Notes under the pieces: generated by a model
The model's database searches: none
Seen by the model: the letters and a program-made list of their open reading frames with translations, nothing else
Told to the model about the DNA's origin: nothing
Shown: positions 43,955 through 56,175 of the stretch, piece after piece
How positions within the stretch are numbered: position 1 is the first letter of the stretch
How the letters are laid out: the number at the start of each line of letters is the position of its first letter
NCBI RefSeq assembly: GCF_000002995.4
Contig: NW_025062479.1
Span: 15,992,721 to 16,056,720 of the forward strand
Origin: Brugia malayi
Lineage: Eukaryota; Nematoda; Chromadorea; Rhabditida; Onchocercidae
DNA: 64,000 nucleotides
Direction of reading: 5' to 3'
Made by a program: the position numbers and the translations under genes

Positions 43955-45279
43955 ATGGGAAAAAAGAAGAAACCTGATGGTGACTCAGTTCTTGGTGAGA
44001 CGGATTCGAGCGATACTGTGCCAAGTTCGAATGCTGTTCCTTCGGCTAATTTATGCGGTGCAAGGACAGAGGAATATGATGTTTGGCTGGTCAGGAAGCC
44101 GACAAAGGTTTGCCTTTTTTTTTTTGTTTTTTGTTTGATGAACTGTTAATGATTTGCTGTTTCAAATCATTAAGAGTCGTTCTTACGGGAACGAATTTTT
44201 GTCTAATCGTCAAGTCTTAATACTGGTAATTAGCTCATTCTACTAATAGGGTAACCAATTGTCGAAGTTGGTATTTTGGACTTTGTTCGGGATTCGGTTA
44301 CTCTGGCACTTGAAAGTCATCAGAGAAAATGATTGTGCAGATTTTAGGGAATCAAAGTAGTATTAATTGCAGGTTCCATTGAGTGATTTGTCATCGATTA
44401 AATTTCCTCACAAGGCAAAGAATCGGATAAGGCTTGCAATTCCATCTCGATCCGATGCGGTACCACTGAACTGTCATTTCCATCATCTTACTCTACCCTA
44501 TGTTTATATTCCAATTGCTGGTATTAGAACTCAGAAGGATGCTATGTCCCTTAAAGCCAGTTAGTTTTCTGTAGTGAAATTCGTTTTTTTTTTCCTTTTT
44601 TGCTTACGATGAGAGATTCCTTTTGATGAATTCCATTTATTATTAATCGAAAGCAGGCAGTTTTGTAACTCTGTTTCCCAGTTACCTTACCTTGATGGAA
44701 TAGGAAAAAAGATTCAATATGTATCACTACTGCAGAAGTTTAGCTCAAAATGATATCTCTCTGTTTGATTTGCATATTTGTGAGGATTGATCAGAAAAAG
44801 TAAGTAAGTCACTAACGATTAAGTTTCTCACCTTTTTCATGCCAGATTGAGTTTCATAAGGTTTTTTTTGGAGTGTTATGAAATTTCAGCAAATTTGATG
44901 AAAGGAATTGTGATAGTGAACGAGAAACTTGATTTGTTAAATAGTGCTGTAATTCTCACGAATGATGATGGTATTACTGTTAAACAAGAACCTGGTATGT
45001 CATATAATACGCACTCTTGAAAGGTCAACTGAATTCTAAAGTCATTAATAGTGTCTAAATCATACTTTAAGAATTGGATTTACAATATTTATTTTAGAGG
45101 TTTGCTTTTTAGGTACACTGTTGGAAAATGATATACATGATATGAAGTTCAAGATTAAATCAATTCGCAAAAAGCCACAGTTACTAGATGACAATATAAG
45201 GCAACGATTGAAACCATTTGGAATTATTCCTAAAAAGAAAAAAAAAAGTTACGAGCTCGCAAATTTGATTAATTCGTGA
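43955..45279 (+). CDS. Small lysine-rich protein, possibly RPA34-like Pol I subunit
   Basis: Four exons: 43955-44107, 44373-44559, 44890-44994, 45113-45279; 203 residues, all joins in phase. The N-terminus is basic (MGKKKKPDGD) and then Ser/Asp-rich. The middle begins with YDVWLVRKPTKVPLSDLSSI and has a compact, beta-rich look (LNCHFHHLTLPYVYIPIAG; LMKGIVIVNEKLDLL). The C-terminus is strongly basic, with a KKKKKK-type run (IIPKKKKKSYELANLINS). The order of a W-L-V/I-R-x-P motif, a small beta domain and a lysine-rich tail is reminiscent of RPA34/CD3EAP, the Pol I partner of RPA49, but I cannot establish this by eye. It is more likely a nuclear or nucleolar protein. An AATAAA lies 39 bases past the stop. 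Confidence 0.8.
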
Positions 45280-45317
45280 TAATATTCGAGATTGTACCTG
45301 TTGTATTACCTTGTGAA

Positions 45318-45323
45318 AATAAA
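45318..45323 (+). terminator. Likely polyadenylation signal of the lysine-rich protein gene
   Basis: AATAAA, 39 bases past the TGA stop. Confidence 0.6.
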
Positions 45324-46378
45324 CGTGAACAGGAAGTTAATGAAAATCAACGGAGAATTGGGTTATCTTGAATGATTAGCAGTGCTAATGGTATTGTCAT
45401 AATCTGAAAAAAATATAATGCTATATAACGAAATAGAATTCATATTTTATATTATTTCCTTTCCTTTTTTCTGTCAAATTTCCACAACTTAAGTAGTAGC
45501 CAGATTAAAGTAAATGATTCAGTAAAGCGGTGCATGAATGTCTTTCTCATATTTAATTAGTTTTAAACTATTTGAGTAATAATACTGAATATCTAAACGT
45601 TCCTAAAGTTTGGCTACTTTTCCTTCCTTATTTTTCACATGTTAACCCATTCTTTTGATCAATATTTATCTCGCTCTTTCCTGGACAACTGCTTATTTTT
45701 GTTAATTTTCCAGATAGCTATCATTATTAGCTCTCTATTTTCTTTTTTCAAAAAATAATTTTCAAGCTCTTCCATTGTTTTCTATTTTTTTGATATGTTA
45801 TTGCTTAAGGGAAAAGAAATATTATTTTGGAATTTCTTTCTTAAACAGTTTGTTTCCTTTTTTCCCCTACTTCATTCCCTCACCTGAGTTCTCTTTTTTT
45901 AATTTTTTTGATAAAAGGGAAAGAAAAGGAATATTGAAAGAAAAGACATATAAACTGAAAGTTCAACAGAATGCACTGTTACTATTCTATACATTTTTTT
46001 GAAAAAAGAAGTGTATTTAAATCAGAGATAAAAAACTTCCAGTTATGACAACGGATTTCAAAAGAAGAAATAAATTAAGGCACTATCATTACATGAAGTT
46101 TGTCACTTATCTATCAGTTTGGTAACTTATGAGAAATTCCTTACTTTCAGCAGAAAAAGAAAGAAATGAAGAGAGAAGGCTAATGAGTAAGGCATAAGTA
46201 ACATTCTCTAGTCTACAACGCCCTCATACAATATGGCATATGACACGAAAATATGGCAAATCACTCTATATATACATAATTATTAACAAAGACAAAAGAA
46301 ACGATATAATCAGTGAGAACAGGTAAAATTAACCAACTGATTACTTCCAAATGTTTTTTCCAAAATTCTATACCAAAG

Positions 46379-46435
46379 TTGCAGAATTGGCTAAAAATTG
46401 CAGAATTGGCAAAAAATTGCAGAATTGGCAAAAAA
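46379..46435. repeat. 19-base minisatellite, three units
   Basis: Three head-to-tail copies with the core TTGCAGAATTGGC followed by a run of A; the first copy differs by one base (CT for CA). The last unit runs into an A homopolymer to about 46440. Confidence 0.9.
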
Positions 46436-47010
46436 AAAAACAAGCTTTAATTTTAACTCCCAATTGTTTTTGGTATTGAGAAGTTCATATTTGGTGTAAT
46501 ATGAATGATATTAAATATAATAGCGATACCGGTAATTTCGACTGTACGTGTAAACTATTTTATCAACATAAATTGAGATTTATAATTTTCTGAGCCATCT
46601 ACTCTGGTTTATTCTTATATATAAAGAATTAGTGAGTGAAAAGTTCATTATTCCGGGCTATTAATTAAAAAATCAGATGCATTTAAAGAATTTATATCCA
46701 CCTGTACTGCATGGACTTAATTTTGATCACAGTTCTGACAAGGTTTATTTTTGAATTGAGAATACCGGTGAATAAATTTTCGAACATCACGCTTTCCATC
46801 GAATTATCACCAGACAATCTTTCCATATCAAATGAAATTACAATTCTTTTCAAATATTTCAACGTAAACGCAACATAACTGAACGTACGAGTAGTCACAT
46901 TTGTCGTTGGGAAAATGATTTTCATTCGCGGCTTTCTCATTTGAATATTTTTGAGGGAGACAATTTGGATGGTTATCGCGGGGACTAATCTGTTTAGTTT
47001 TTTTTTTTTT

Positions 47011-47079
47011 CAATTTGGATCAGGCAGTAAAATTCTGGAGATATTTCAATTTGGATCAGCAGTAAAATTCTGGAGATAT
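47011..47079. repeat. 34-base imperfect tandem duplication
   Basis: Copies at 47011-47044 and 47047-47079, differing by one deleted G. Core motifs CAATTTGGATCAG and AGTAAAATTCTGGAGATAT occur in both, and a TTT precedes each copy. It lies about 210 bases upstream of the coiled-coil gene start. Confidence 0.9.
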
Positions 47080-47289
47080 GCAGTGGTGCTTGAGTAATAT
47101 TTGAATTAGCTTATTAGATGCAATTCCACTCTTTTTCCTTATACAGCTTTTTCTTTTTTAATTTACACTAATTTAATTGAATAGTTAGTCACTGCACTAT
47201 TAATATCATTTGATATGAAGGATAACTATTATTAGTGCTACTTTTGTTGAATAATTTCGTTAGGTGTTGGAAAACTTCTGCAATTACAA

Positions 47290-50200
47290 ATGGAGGATCG
47301 TGATGATGGTATCGGATCGGAAATACATACTCCAAGAGATGCTCAGAGTGCCGAGGAATCACATCGTAATCCTGTTGTCCAAGTTAGATTTCTTTTTTGA
47401 AATCATATAAGCCTTCAGAGCATACTAATTTTAATTTTTTAATATCTCCATCCGTTTTGTATTTATTATTTCACGTAAAATGTGTATCTTACTAAATTGA
47501 TCAGAGAACTTAACCCTTAATTTGTGATGACTCTTGTTCGGAAAAAGTGGATAACAAAGTTCATGTGCTAAATTGTTCAGAGGTTACTGCTGGATTTATG
47601 ATTCCTCCATCTAATTATTTAGTAGTCGAAAATTTTCATTTTGACTGGTAATGTTCATTCTTTCTGACATTTTTTAAGCTGTACTATGATATGAACAAAA
47701 TTGAATAATTAAGCTGTGCTTAATTGTGTTTCAGGAAAATGAGGGTGTAAATGGAATTGGTATTCTGATAGCATCGTATCCGGCACTGTCGGTTTCTACA
47801 AACACTTCGACGCCAATCAGACCACAAAATCAGCAAATTTCCCATCACGTCCCAGGGATATCACCAATTCGAACAGTTCCACAAGTAAAATGTGGAGATG
47901 GCGACGCGACAACTGTTTTAGACTGTTCGAAGGGTGAAACGAGTAATGGACTTGTCGGTGATAAGCAGTACACTAAATTAGGTAGCATTCTCGATATTCA
48001 CAGTTTTGCTTGAAATGTATTGGGTTGGATTGTATACATTTAATTGGCTATTAAAAGATTTTCAGATTTGGCTGTGATGCTGCGCGACAAACATTCGGAA
48101 TGTATTGGGTTGGAGAGAGAGAATGAACGGTTGTCACAATTAATCGAAAGGCTTACAAATGAAAATCATCATTTCCAAGACCAGGTAAGGATGTGGCACA
48201 TGTTCAACACAAATATGATGTAAATATCCTGCCTATTTGCTCTAAGCTCTAAACATTATGCTATATATTTTTTCAAAACATGAAAGGTAGTAAATTCTTT
48301 TGATTCTAGTTGATTTTTAGAATATAATGACTTTACCAACGATAAAATCTAAACTGTGAGTTTTGGTGTTGAAGCTTTAGGTTTCCGTCTCGAAGGACCA
48401 TGCTGCAACTTTGGCCAAAGAAATGGAGAAACTGAAGGTAGTTATTTGACTGATTAATACTTCACTCCTTCTGATTTAAGACTCGTTGTTTAGAAACATG
48501 TTGTTATATAGTTTATTATTCAAAACTTACGATGCTTTATAAGTTTCAGGAAGTTGCGGAAGAAAATGAATCAAAGTTTGTGGAATGCCAACATCAATTA
48601 CGAATAGCCGAGCAGAAATTAGCACTTTTAGAAAATATTTCGATTGATGTAGAAGCAGATAAGGTCGTTTATTCTTTACCATAAAAATGATAATGATAGA
48701 TATTTAACACAGTAAGAAGGAACCTATATGATTCAAATTGTTGCTTTATATTTCATGAATTTGTGATTAAAATAAGATTTCACTTTGTTAAAATGGGAAT
48801 AATTTGTCGCCTTCCTACTTTATAAACAATACGAGAATTTTACAGGTGCCTGATGTAGAAATACTGAGAAAGTTGCAGGATGAAAATACTGCAATGCAAG
48901 CAAAAATTTCAGAGCTTAAATTTGAGCTGGAAATAGGGAAGGTAAGGCAAAGTACTTTTCAAAGCTTTTAATGGTTAGGTAATTCAAAGATGTTAGAGCA
49001 GAATTGCTTAATATGTGAAACTTATTATTATAAAAGACGTAAAGCTATCTTTCAAAAAGACTACAATTTATTTTGCTGTTGCTCTTTGTTTTTCGTATTT
49101 GTATTATGTATTACATATAATCCATCGTTATGTAGTGTTGGATCTGCAGTTGCTCTTTGTTGCTCTAATTATCAAAAAAAAAAAAAATTTGGTCAAACAC
49201 AATACTTTATAGTAGTTGACGGGTTAATGGTTTGAAACTTGTGTGTTCTAAAAATTATTTTATCAGTTTACTTGTTTTTTTTTTTTTCAGGAAGGAGAAA
49301 AAAATGCTGAAATCTGGATGAAGAAATATAGTATCGCTGAAAATAACATAGTACAAGTATACGAGATGAAGGATGATTTGGAAAAAAAATTAGAAAATAG
49401 ACGAGCCGAAATTAACATCTTAAATAAGGAAAAAAAAAGTTGCGAAGAGAAGTGCAACGAATTCAAAAGATTATATGACGAAAGTACTAGAAAAGTTGCT
49501 GATTTGGAGAAACAATTATTTGTCACTGAGAAAAAGTTTGAGCATTTACAAGAACAAGACTCGAAAATCACGGAGTTGGAGCAGAAATTGGAAATAGAAA
49601 AGAAAAAATGGGAGAATGAACGCGAACATTTACAGAAAGAAAAATTGGGTCTCGAAAAACGGATTGAGCAACTTGCACTTACCAATTATGTTAATTGTTT
49701 TAAATATCTTTTCAAAATTGGATTTTCAGGATTGCGCTTTTTGATCATCCTATTAGGCTGATATTCATGTTAAGGGATTGATAATGGGATTTTTCGTTAA
49801 GTTAGTAACCGTGGTGAGTATCGAGCAGTTTTGATGATAGCAGTACTTCGGGTTGGGATTTTTAATAGAGTGATTAAGTAGAGGTAAGAGTAAAGATGTA
49901 TTTCTCCGTATTTGCAGACTTTACAATTAGATGAATATTATATAGTTTATTCTAGAGACCAATAGGAAATAGTAACTGTCTTTGAAAATTGTTTTTCTTT
50001 AAGGCACTGTCAAATGAAAAGCAGGCATTACTTGAAGCTGATAACAAAGGTCTAAAAGAATTGGCTGCATGGCAGGAGAAAAACGGGAAGCTTACTTTGC
50101 AGAACACTCAGCTTGCCGATGAACTAAAAAAATATCGTGATATGGATTTACGATTAACAGAATGCTTAGATGAATTAACGAAGAAGAATTCATTAGTTAG

Positions 50201-53200
50201 CTATTGCTCAGGAATTTTTTTTTTTTTTTTGGAAACGACTAGATTTACGTTATCACACTCCAGTGACATGTGCTAAATTCCGTTAAAAAGTGATAATATT
50301 TTTGATGCGATGGCTTCTAAACTGCAGCATTTTACTAAGAGATAATCTCGGAAATTATCAAAGCACTATTAATAACATATGAATGCATATAATTCATTTT
50401 AGGAAATGTCATTGAACTGATATTTCGGCATAGGGCCATACCTATCATGATAATAAGTCTTTTAAGTAGTGAAAACTTTTGGTGAGAAACAGTTTTTATT
50501 TTACTAATGTTAGAAAGGAAAATTCTTGATCAGCGTATGGATATAAGTATTGCTGTTTCCAATTTTGCATCTTTTTCAGATCGAAGAACTGAATGAACAA
50601 ATAACTAAAAGTAACAATGATTTGAAAAGATTTCGCGATGAAACTATTTATTTGAGGACACAATTAAGTGTTAGTTTCCTTTTAAATATGTTTTGCTTCT
50701 GCTGTTTGCGTTAAACTAGTTCTTAAATAATTTTCTGATAGAAATAATTCATTCAAAATGTCAAAGTTTTCAAAAAATTACTGGTATATAGATAGGCAGA
50801 TTGAATATGTATTATTTTGTTAAACTGCTAAAACGTCAATGAAATTAGACATTAATTATAGGAAAAAACAAAAACGAAAAGTGGAATTGAGGAAAATAGG
50901 GCTCTTGAAAAGAAAAAACTGTCTGATCGTGAACATCTGAAAGAAGCAGTTGTGGAAAATGGCACGTTAATGGTTGGTTTTTAGCATTTAATACGGTGCA
51001 TCACAGCTGGTTTTAACCAGCAAGATAAAACATTCGATAAAGCATAATTAAATATTTAGGCAGTGTCAGTTATTAACCTTCTTATTTGTGCTTTGTAGGC
51101 TTTAAAAAATCTGGTCTTTTGATGCATTGTAAATTTTGATTCATATTATGTTTATTACTTTGACAATTATATCACGATTTATTTTCATTACATTATTCAT
51201 GCTGTTAATACTACCGCAAATGATTGCATATATGAATATGCATAAAACATATAACTTTTAAATGTTTATAAATTTTTTTCTCGAAAATGATTTAATTTTT
51301 GAGAATTGAAATGTAAGCATTTCATAAAGGTATATTTATGGAATATTTCTGAATTGTTCATTTTTGATTTAGTAAAATAATAAATTATTAATCATAACAA
51401 AAGAAGAAAAAGAATAACATGCAAATATATAAGCTAATAATATTTTATTTTTTACAGGATCAAATTGCTAGTGAAAAGCAGAAAAACAATGAATTTGCAT
51501 CATTGCTTGAGAAGCGTGAATTGGAACTCGACAACATTCGAACTCTTATGGATAAGAAGCAGAAGCGGATAGTAAGCTTTTTTTTCCAAGACCACTTTTA
51601 AAAAAACACTTCATATGGTAAATTTTGATTGGATATTAGCGAATTTCACTCAACTTGGAACTATCGTTTCATAATTTATTATGAAAGTTTTGAAAAAGAA
51701 TTTCATGTGTCCTAGAACTTACATTTCAACTTTTCGAAGTGTACGATATCTTAAAGTGTCATTTCTGGTCAGGTAACAATCGATATTATGAACAGTTTGG
51801 TGTCGATTGAAGTTGTGTCCTCATCTTCAATAATCTTCAATAATTTTTCAAACTATAATTCTAGAACTTTATTGGTTGATTCCAATATATTTTGAATGAA
51901 GAAGAAAAAGTTGAGTGATACCAGAATAAGAAAAAGAAGAAATAAAGACGAATGGAAAAACATAACTACTATGTCATTCACAGAACACCTGCTAGCATTG
52001 CTCATCCATCTCATCTTGTGAATGATCGTTAATATTGGCATTTTAATTAAAGCAAGCTGTTATTGATTCGATTTGTATATAGGAAGATTTGATGGAAGAA
52101 AAAGCAGACCTGAAGCATGAAAATTCACGTTTGAAGACAAAAATGGATGAAGTCAATTCAGAATATAATATTTTTCGGGTTTGTTCTATTATTACTGCTG
52201 CATATCTTCTCTTCACAATCAGTAGTTTATTTGTTTGAAATGAAGCTTTCAAGTCCTCTAAGCATTCACTGACATTAATTTTCAGAATCAAGCCGAAGTT
52301 CAGTACCAGTTAGAAACTGCACAGCTGAATAAAATAATCGAGGAGAAGGATGAACGTTTAGAACGTTTACATGCACGAATCGCTTTGTACGAATCATATC
52401 CTGGTATCCTTTTTTTCATCATTTCTTTTCTCTTTTTGTCCCAAGCGACAATTGTATATATCAGATCTTTTGTGAATTAATGATTTTTTTTTCTTTTTTT
52501 TGCTTTTTATAGGACAGAACAGCGCTGTTTCTTCTTGTTTGGCCGATGCAAATAATCGTACAGATATTACTGTGTGGGACATGCTACCTGATGTCATACG
52601 TTCACAGTTATGTGAACTGAAAGAAGTAAGGATTTGGGATTAGTTCTTGAGTCCAAATTTAGTCCTGAAATAATACCTAATTCTGTAGAAATTTGATACT
52701 TCATTTCATACTTTGTTAATACTGGTTTTCCATAGTTCAATACTTTAGAAATATGGAGATCTCAATGCGCTTGTTTATCGAATGATGTCAGATCCATCGG
52801 TAAAGCAATATGCCACTATTACTAAGGTATAAGACTTTTAACATTTATTTCGCATTATTTTAATGTGAAATGGGTAGAAAAACTTCATTGAGACTTTCAT
52901 GTTTCAGGGTTTAACTTTTATTCGTTTTTTTTTTTTTTCTCTGGGAAGTTAGCTATTTAAGAAATTCTTGTGTGTATTTATTTTTAGGTTATGGAGAACA
53001 AATCAACAGATTGTTGTGGCTTAACTTCACTTCCGGAATCATCACATTCAGAGTTAATGAGCGGAAGCGACTCATGCTTAACATTATGTGAAGCTAGATC
53101 AAGCATTGAATCATCATCAGAAAGCGTAACCGATACACTGCACCCGAAAGAAATAAGTGGTGAAACAAAAGATATATTACTTTTAATGCTCGATTCCATT

Positions 53201-56175
53201 CGTAATGCGGAGGTTATTAGACCTTTTTGGATTTTATCTGATGTTTTTGTTATATTTTGAAAGAATTTTGATTTATAAATATCCTTGTTAATCAAGTTGC
53301 TATTCATTGCAGATTCACGGCAAACTTAGTCCCAACATACAACAATTATTAGAGCATCTTCTTGCTGATATACAAGAAGGTGATAAATCAGTGCAACAAA
53401 TCAGTGGAGCGGTGCGTTACTTTCAAGAAATAGCATTTCAAGAAATTGTAATCATTAGCATGTTACCTCATAATCCCACTATTCACTGCAGGGATCTTTT
53501 AGCGTGACCACACTCCCAAAACGGTGATGCGTTAATTTGCTGAAAGAGTTTCATGTTGTTAGTCATAAAAATTTTACATAAATTCAAACATCTTTTAAGC
53601 AGTTTGTACCTTTTTTTAACTCTTCCATAAACGGCAGTGCTATGCTGAAAGCTTTCGAAAAATGTGTCATATGATGCCTCGATACTGCTTTCCGTTATTG
53701 CTATTCCACTACAATGAGGATGCAGGTCTTTTCATTTTATAACTATAAAATTCAAAAATAGTTCATTTCAGGTGAGTCGTTTTTTTGCGAATTTGGATTT
53801 AGCGCTGCGAAAAACACTGTCTGCATCGGATGACAACAGAGTTAAATGTGAAAAACTGGAAAAATTGTGTGTGGAGGTCAGATTTCCCTTATTTGTTGTG
53901 AGAAATTGGTTCTCATTAGCATTATCTTGATGCAATTTAGCTTTATACAGAGTCATCTAAAAATATGTTGCTTTATGATATTCTCCATCTTCAATTTAAA
54001 GAAATTTCGTATCATCTAATTATGAATTCTATACAAAGAGTATTTAAAGGAATCAGATAAATTTCAGATGACTTCTGATCTCCGTAGTGCTCGAGATGAG
54101 CTTCGCTCTGTCCTGAATAAATGCTCAGTATATGAAACAAATATTGAAAGCTTAAAATTGCAGTCCAGGTATCTATTATGGTTGTATCCCCAAGGTGCGG
54201 TACAGCTGAGCATGTTGAGAAGCTTTGCAACTTTTTTCTTTTTTTTTTAAATGCACTACCGACATTGTTCGCAAAATAAAGTAATACAATTACATAATAT
54301 TTCATTTACTGCTCAAATCTTTGGCTTTTTCTAAATTTTTAATTTTTGGACAAATGCAGTTGTTTTAAATAGGAATTATGAAACAAAACATTATGGATTA
54401 TTACAAAAACAGTGCTTTTGCAAAAACAAAACACTGCAAGATTTAGATGTGAAAGTCAGAAATCTGCTGAATTATATGAAAATTTGAAGCGAACTCTTGA
54501 AGACAATGACAATTTAACCAAACAAAAAGATGATCTCACTGTTGCTCTGGGCAACATAGAAGTAATGTTAAAACGTAAGACGGATCTGAATTCACAAGCA
54601 GCTAACGTCATCAAGGTTGATTTTCAAATAATATGAAGATACTTTTAATATATTTATTTGTTTCCTCACACATGGAACAAAGTATATGATAACATTGCCG
54701 CGGCTACGCATTGTTCACATCGATAATTTCTTGAAATTTGTATTCAGTTTATTTTATTTGATTTTATGATTCTTTAGATTAAACGATTGCTTTAACTGAA
54801 GTTATAAAAATTGATTTCTGTTAGTCTTACTTTCTTGCTATTTGGAGTGTATAAAAGGAGAGCTACAAGAAGCCAAGAAATTTGAAGACCAGATGAATGA
54901 ACGTTTGCGTGAACTATATAGAGAAAAAGAGAAAGTGAAACAATTGTTGAGCGAACGGGAACTTGATATTGTCAAATTGGAGTGTCGCCTTGTCGAAAAT
55001 ACTAATGAATGTAAGGAGTGTTGCTTTTTTCTTAAAATTTGATGTACCTAAGATATTATCCCATTGATTGGATTTCATTAATATTTGTTTTTCAGGTACA
55101 GTAAGAGCATCTGAATTGCAGCATGCCGAAAGCAAAGTAGATGAGTTGCGAAGACGGAATGAATATTTAAAAAGGAAATATGATAAGCGGGAAGGTTTCC
55201 TTGAAGATATGGAAGCGCTTCTTCGAGCTATGAAGATTCGTTGTGAAGGGCTGCAAGAAACTAATCAACTACGGCAAGTGAGAAATTTAATTCTTTATAT
55301 TACAAAATGAAATTTATATAAAGTCTTCAGTTCGTATGGATATTAAAACCCTGTAAAGTTTATTATTTGTTTAACTTGTAATATTGTGCGATTGGTTTTT
55401 CGCCTGTTTTTTATGGACGAAAAAAAAAAGTATTCTGGAATATAAATGGAGAATGCTTTACATTTGATGATACTATATAACTACTACTTTTGATTTTAAG
55501 CGAGAAGGTTTCCTTGAAGAAATGGAGGAGCAATGACGATTCGTTGTGAAAAAGTTTATTTTTTTCAAAAATCCATTGAATTTTGTTGGAAAGAAACTTT
55601 CAGAATTTAATTGAGAAGTTGAAAAAGCTTCTTGTGAAACTAGGCTGTAATTTGGAAAACCCGCATTTGATCGCAATTAAAAGGGCTAGTGCGTTTGAGA
55701 ATGGTGCAGTAAAGTTAGTGAAGAAATCCAAGACACACATGCGGCCATCTTACCTGGATCGATTGAAATTGGTAAAGATTGCGCAGCGTCTCGAGAAGGT
55801 AATATTTTTTCCAGAAGGCAAGCAGCATCGATTTTGTTTCTTCATAATAATAAAAAATATAAGGGACTGAATCATGACTAAGAATTACAGACTATGTTTT
55901 GAAATGCTGCATGTTACTTAAAGTTGTTTTTAATATCCTTTGTAATATTCTGGAATGGGAATATAATTTTTCAGGATACTGGCAAAATAGAGGAATTGGA
56001 GAAATACCGAGGTAGTGATATTATACACATTCCATCTTGGCGTAGTTTGAACACCAGTGTTTCAGTATCATCTGCCAGTAGTTGCGCTGATAGAGTGCAG
56101 AACGTCGGTGTTACTACTAATAGTACTAATCAAACAACTCACGCCGTTTCTGAAAATGGCTTTGGTATACTGTAA
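47290..56175 (+). CDS. Large coiled-coil protein, about 1158 residues, unidentified
   Basis: About 24 exons: 47290-47382, 47735-47981, 48066-48184, 48381-48437, 48550-48663, 48846-48941, 49291-49689, 50004-50195, 50580-50669, 50862-50972, 51458-51571, 52083-52178, 52286-52403, 52513-52625, 52749-52826, 52988-53212, 53313-53411, 53772-53876, 54068-54168, about 54447-54615, about 54848-55010, 55096-55277, 55604-55798, 55975-56175. The sum closes in frame. Residues 1 to about 115 are disordered (Ser/Thr/Pro-rich). Long heptad-rich coiled coils follow (about 120-610 and 780-1090), split by a non-coiled segment with WDMLPDVIRSQLCELK and a Ser-rich stretch. The tail is Ser/Thr/Asn-rich. The build fits a centrosomal, ciliary, Golgi or cytoskeletal scaffold, but no family signature is seen. 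The least certain joins are the starts of the exons at 54447 and 54848. Confidence 0.85.
55498..55552 (+). pseudogene. Decayed partial exon copy within an intron
   Basis: This intronic segment repeats part of the exon just upstream (source about 55184-55245). Both share AAGCG-GAAGGTTTCCTTGAAGA, then ATGGA, then GATTCGTTGTGAA. The copy has lost about 10 bases in the middle and reads REGFLEEMEEQ followed by TGA, so it cannot be a normal coding exon. An AAG acceptor-like sequence precedes it. Confidence 0.75.

Larger units (their letters stand above)
45280..47289. other. Intergenic 2.0 kb with small tandem repeats
   Basis: AATAAA for the upstream gene lies at 45318-45323. Three 19-base tandem units lie at 46379-46435 and a 34-base direct repeat at 47011-47079. 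No supportable exon was found. A TTTCGTTAG acceptor just upstream of the next start (about 47262) could be a trans-splice site. Confidence 0.55.

Noticed and set aside
49287..49685. A 132-codon open frame on the minus strand
   Set aside because: It is the Cys/Phe/Ser-rich antisense shadow of the large coiled-coil exon at 49291-49689.
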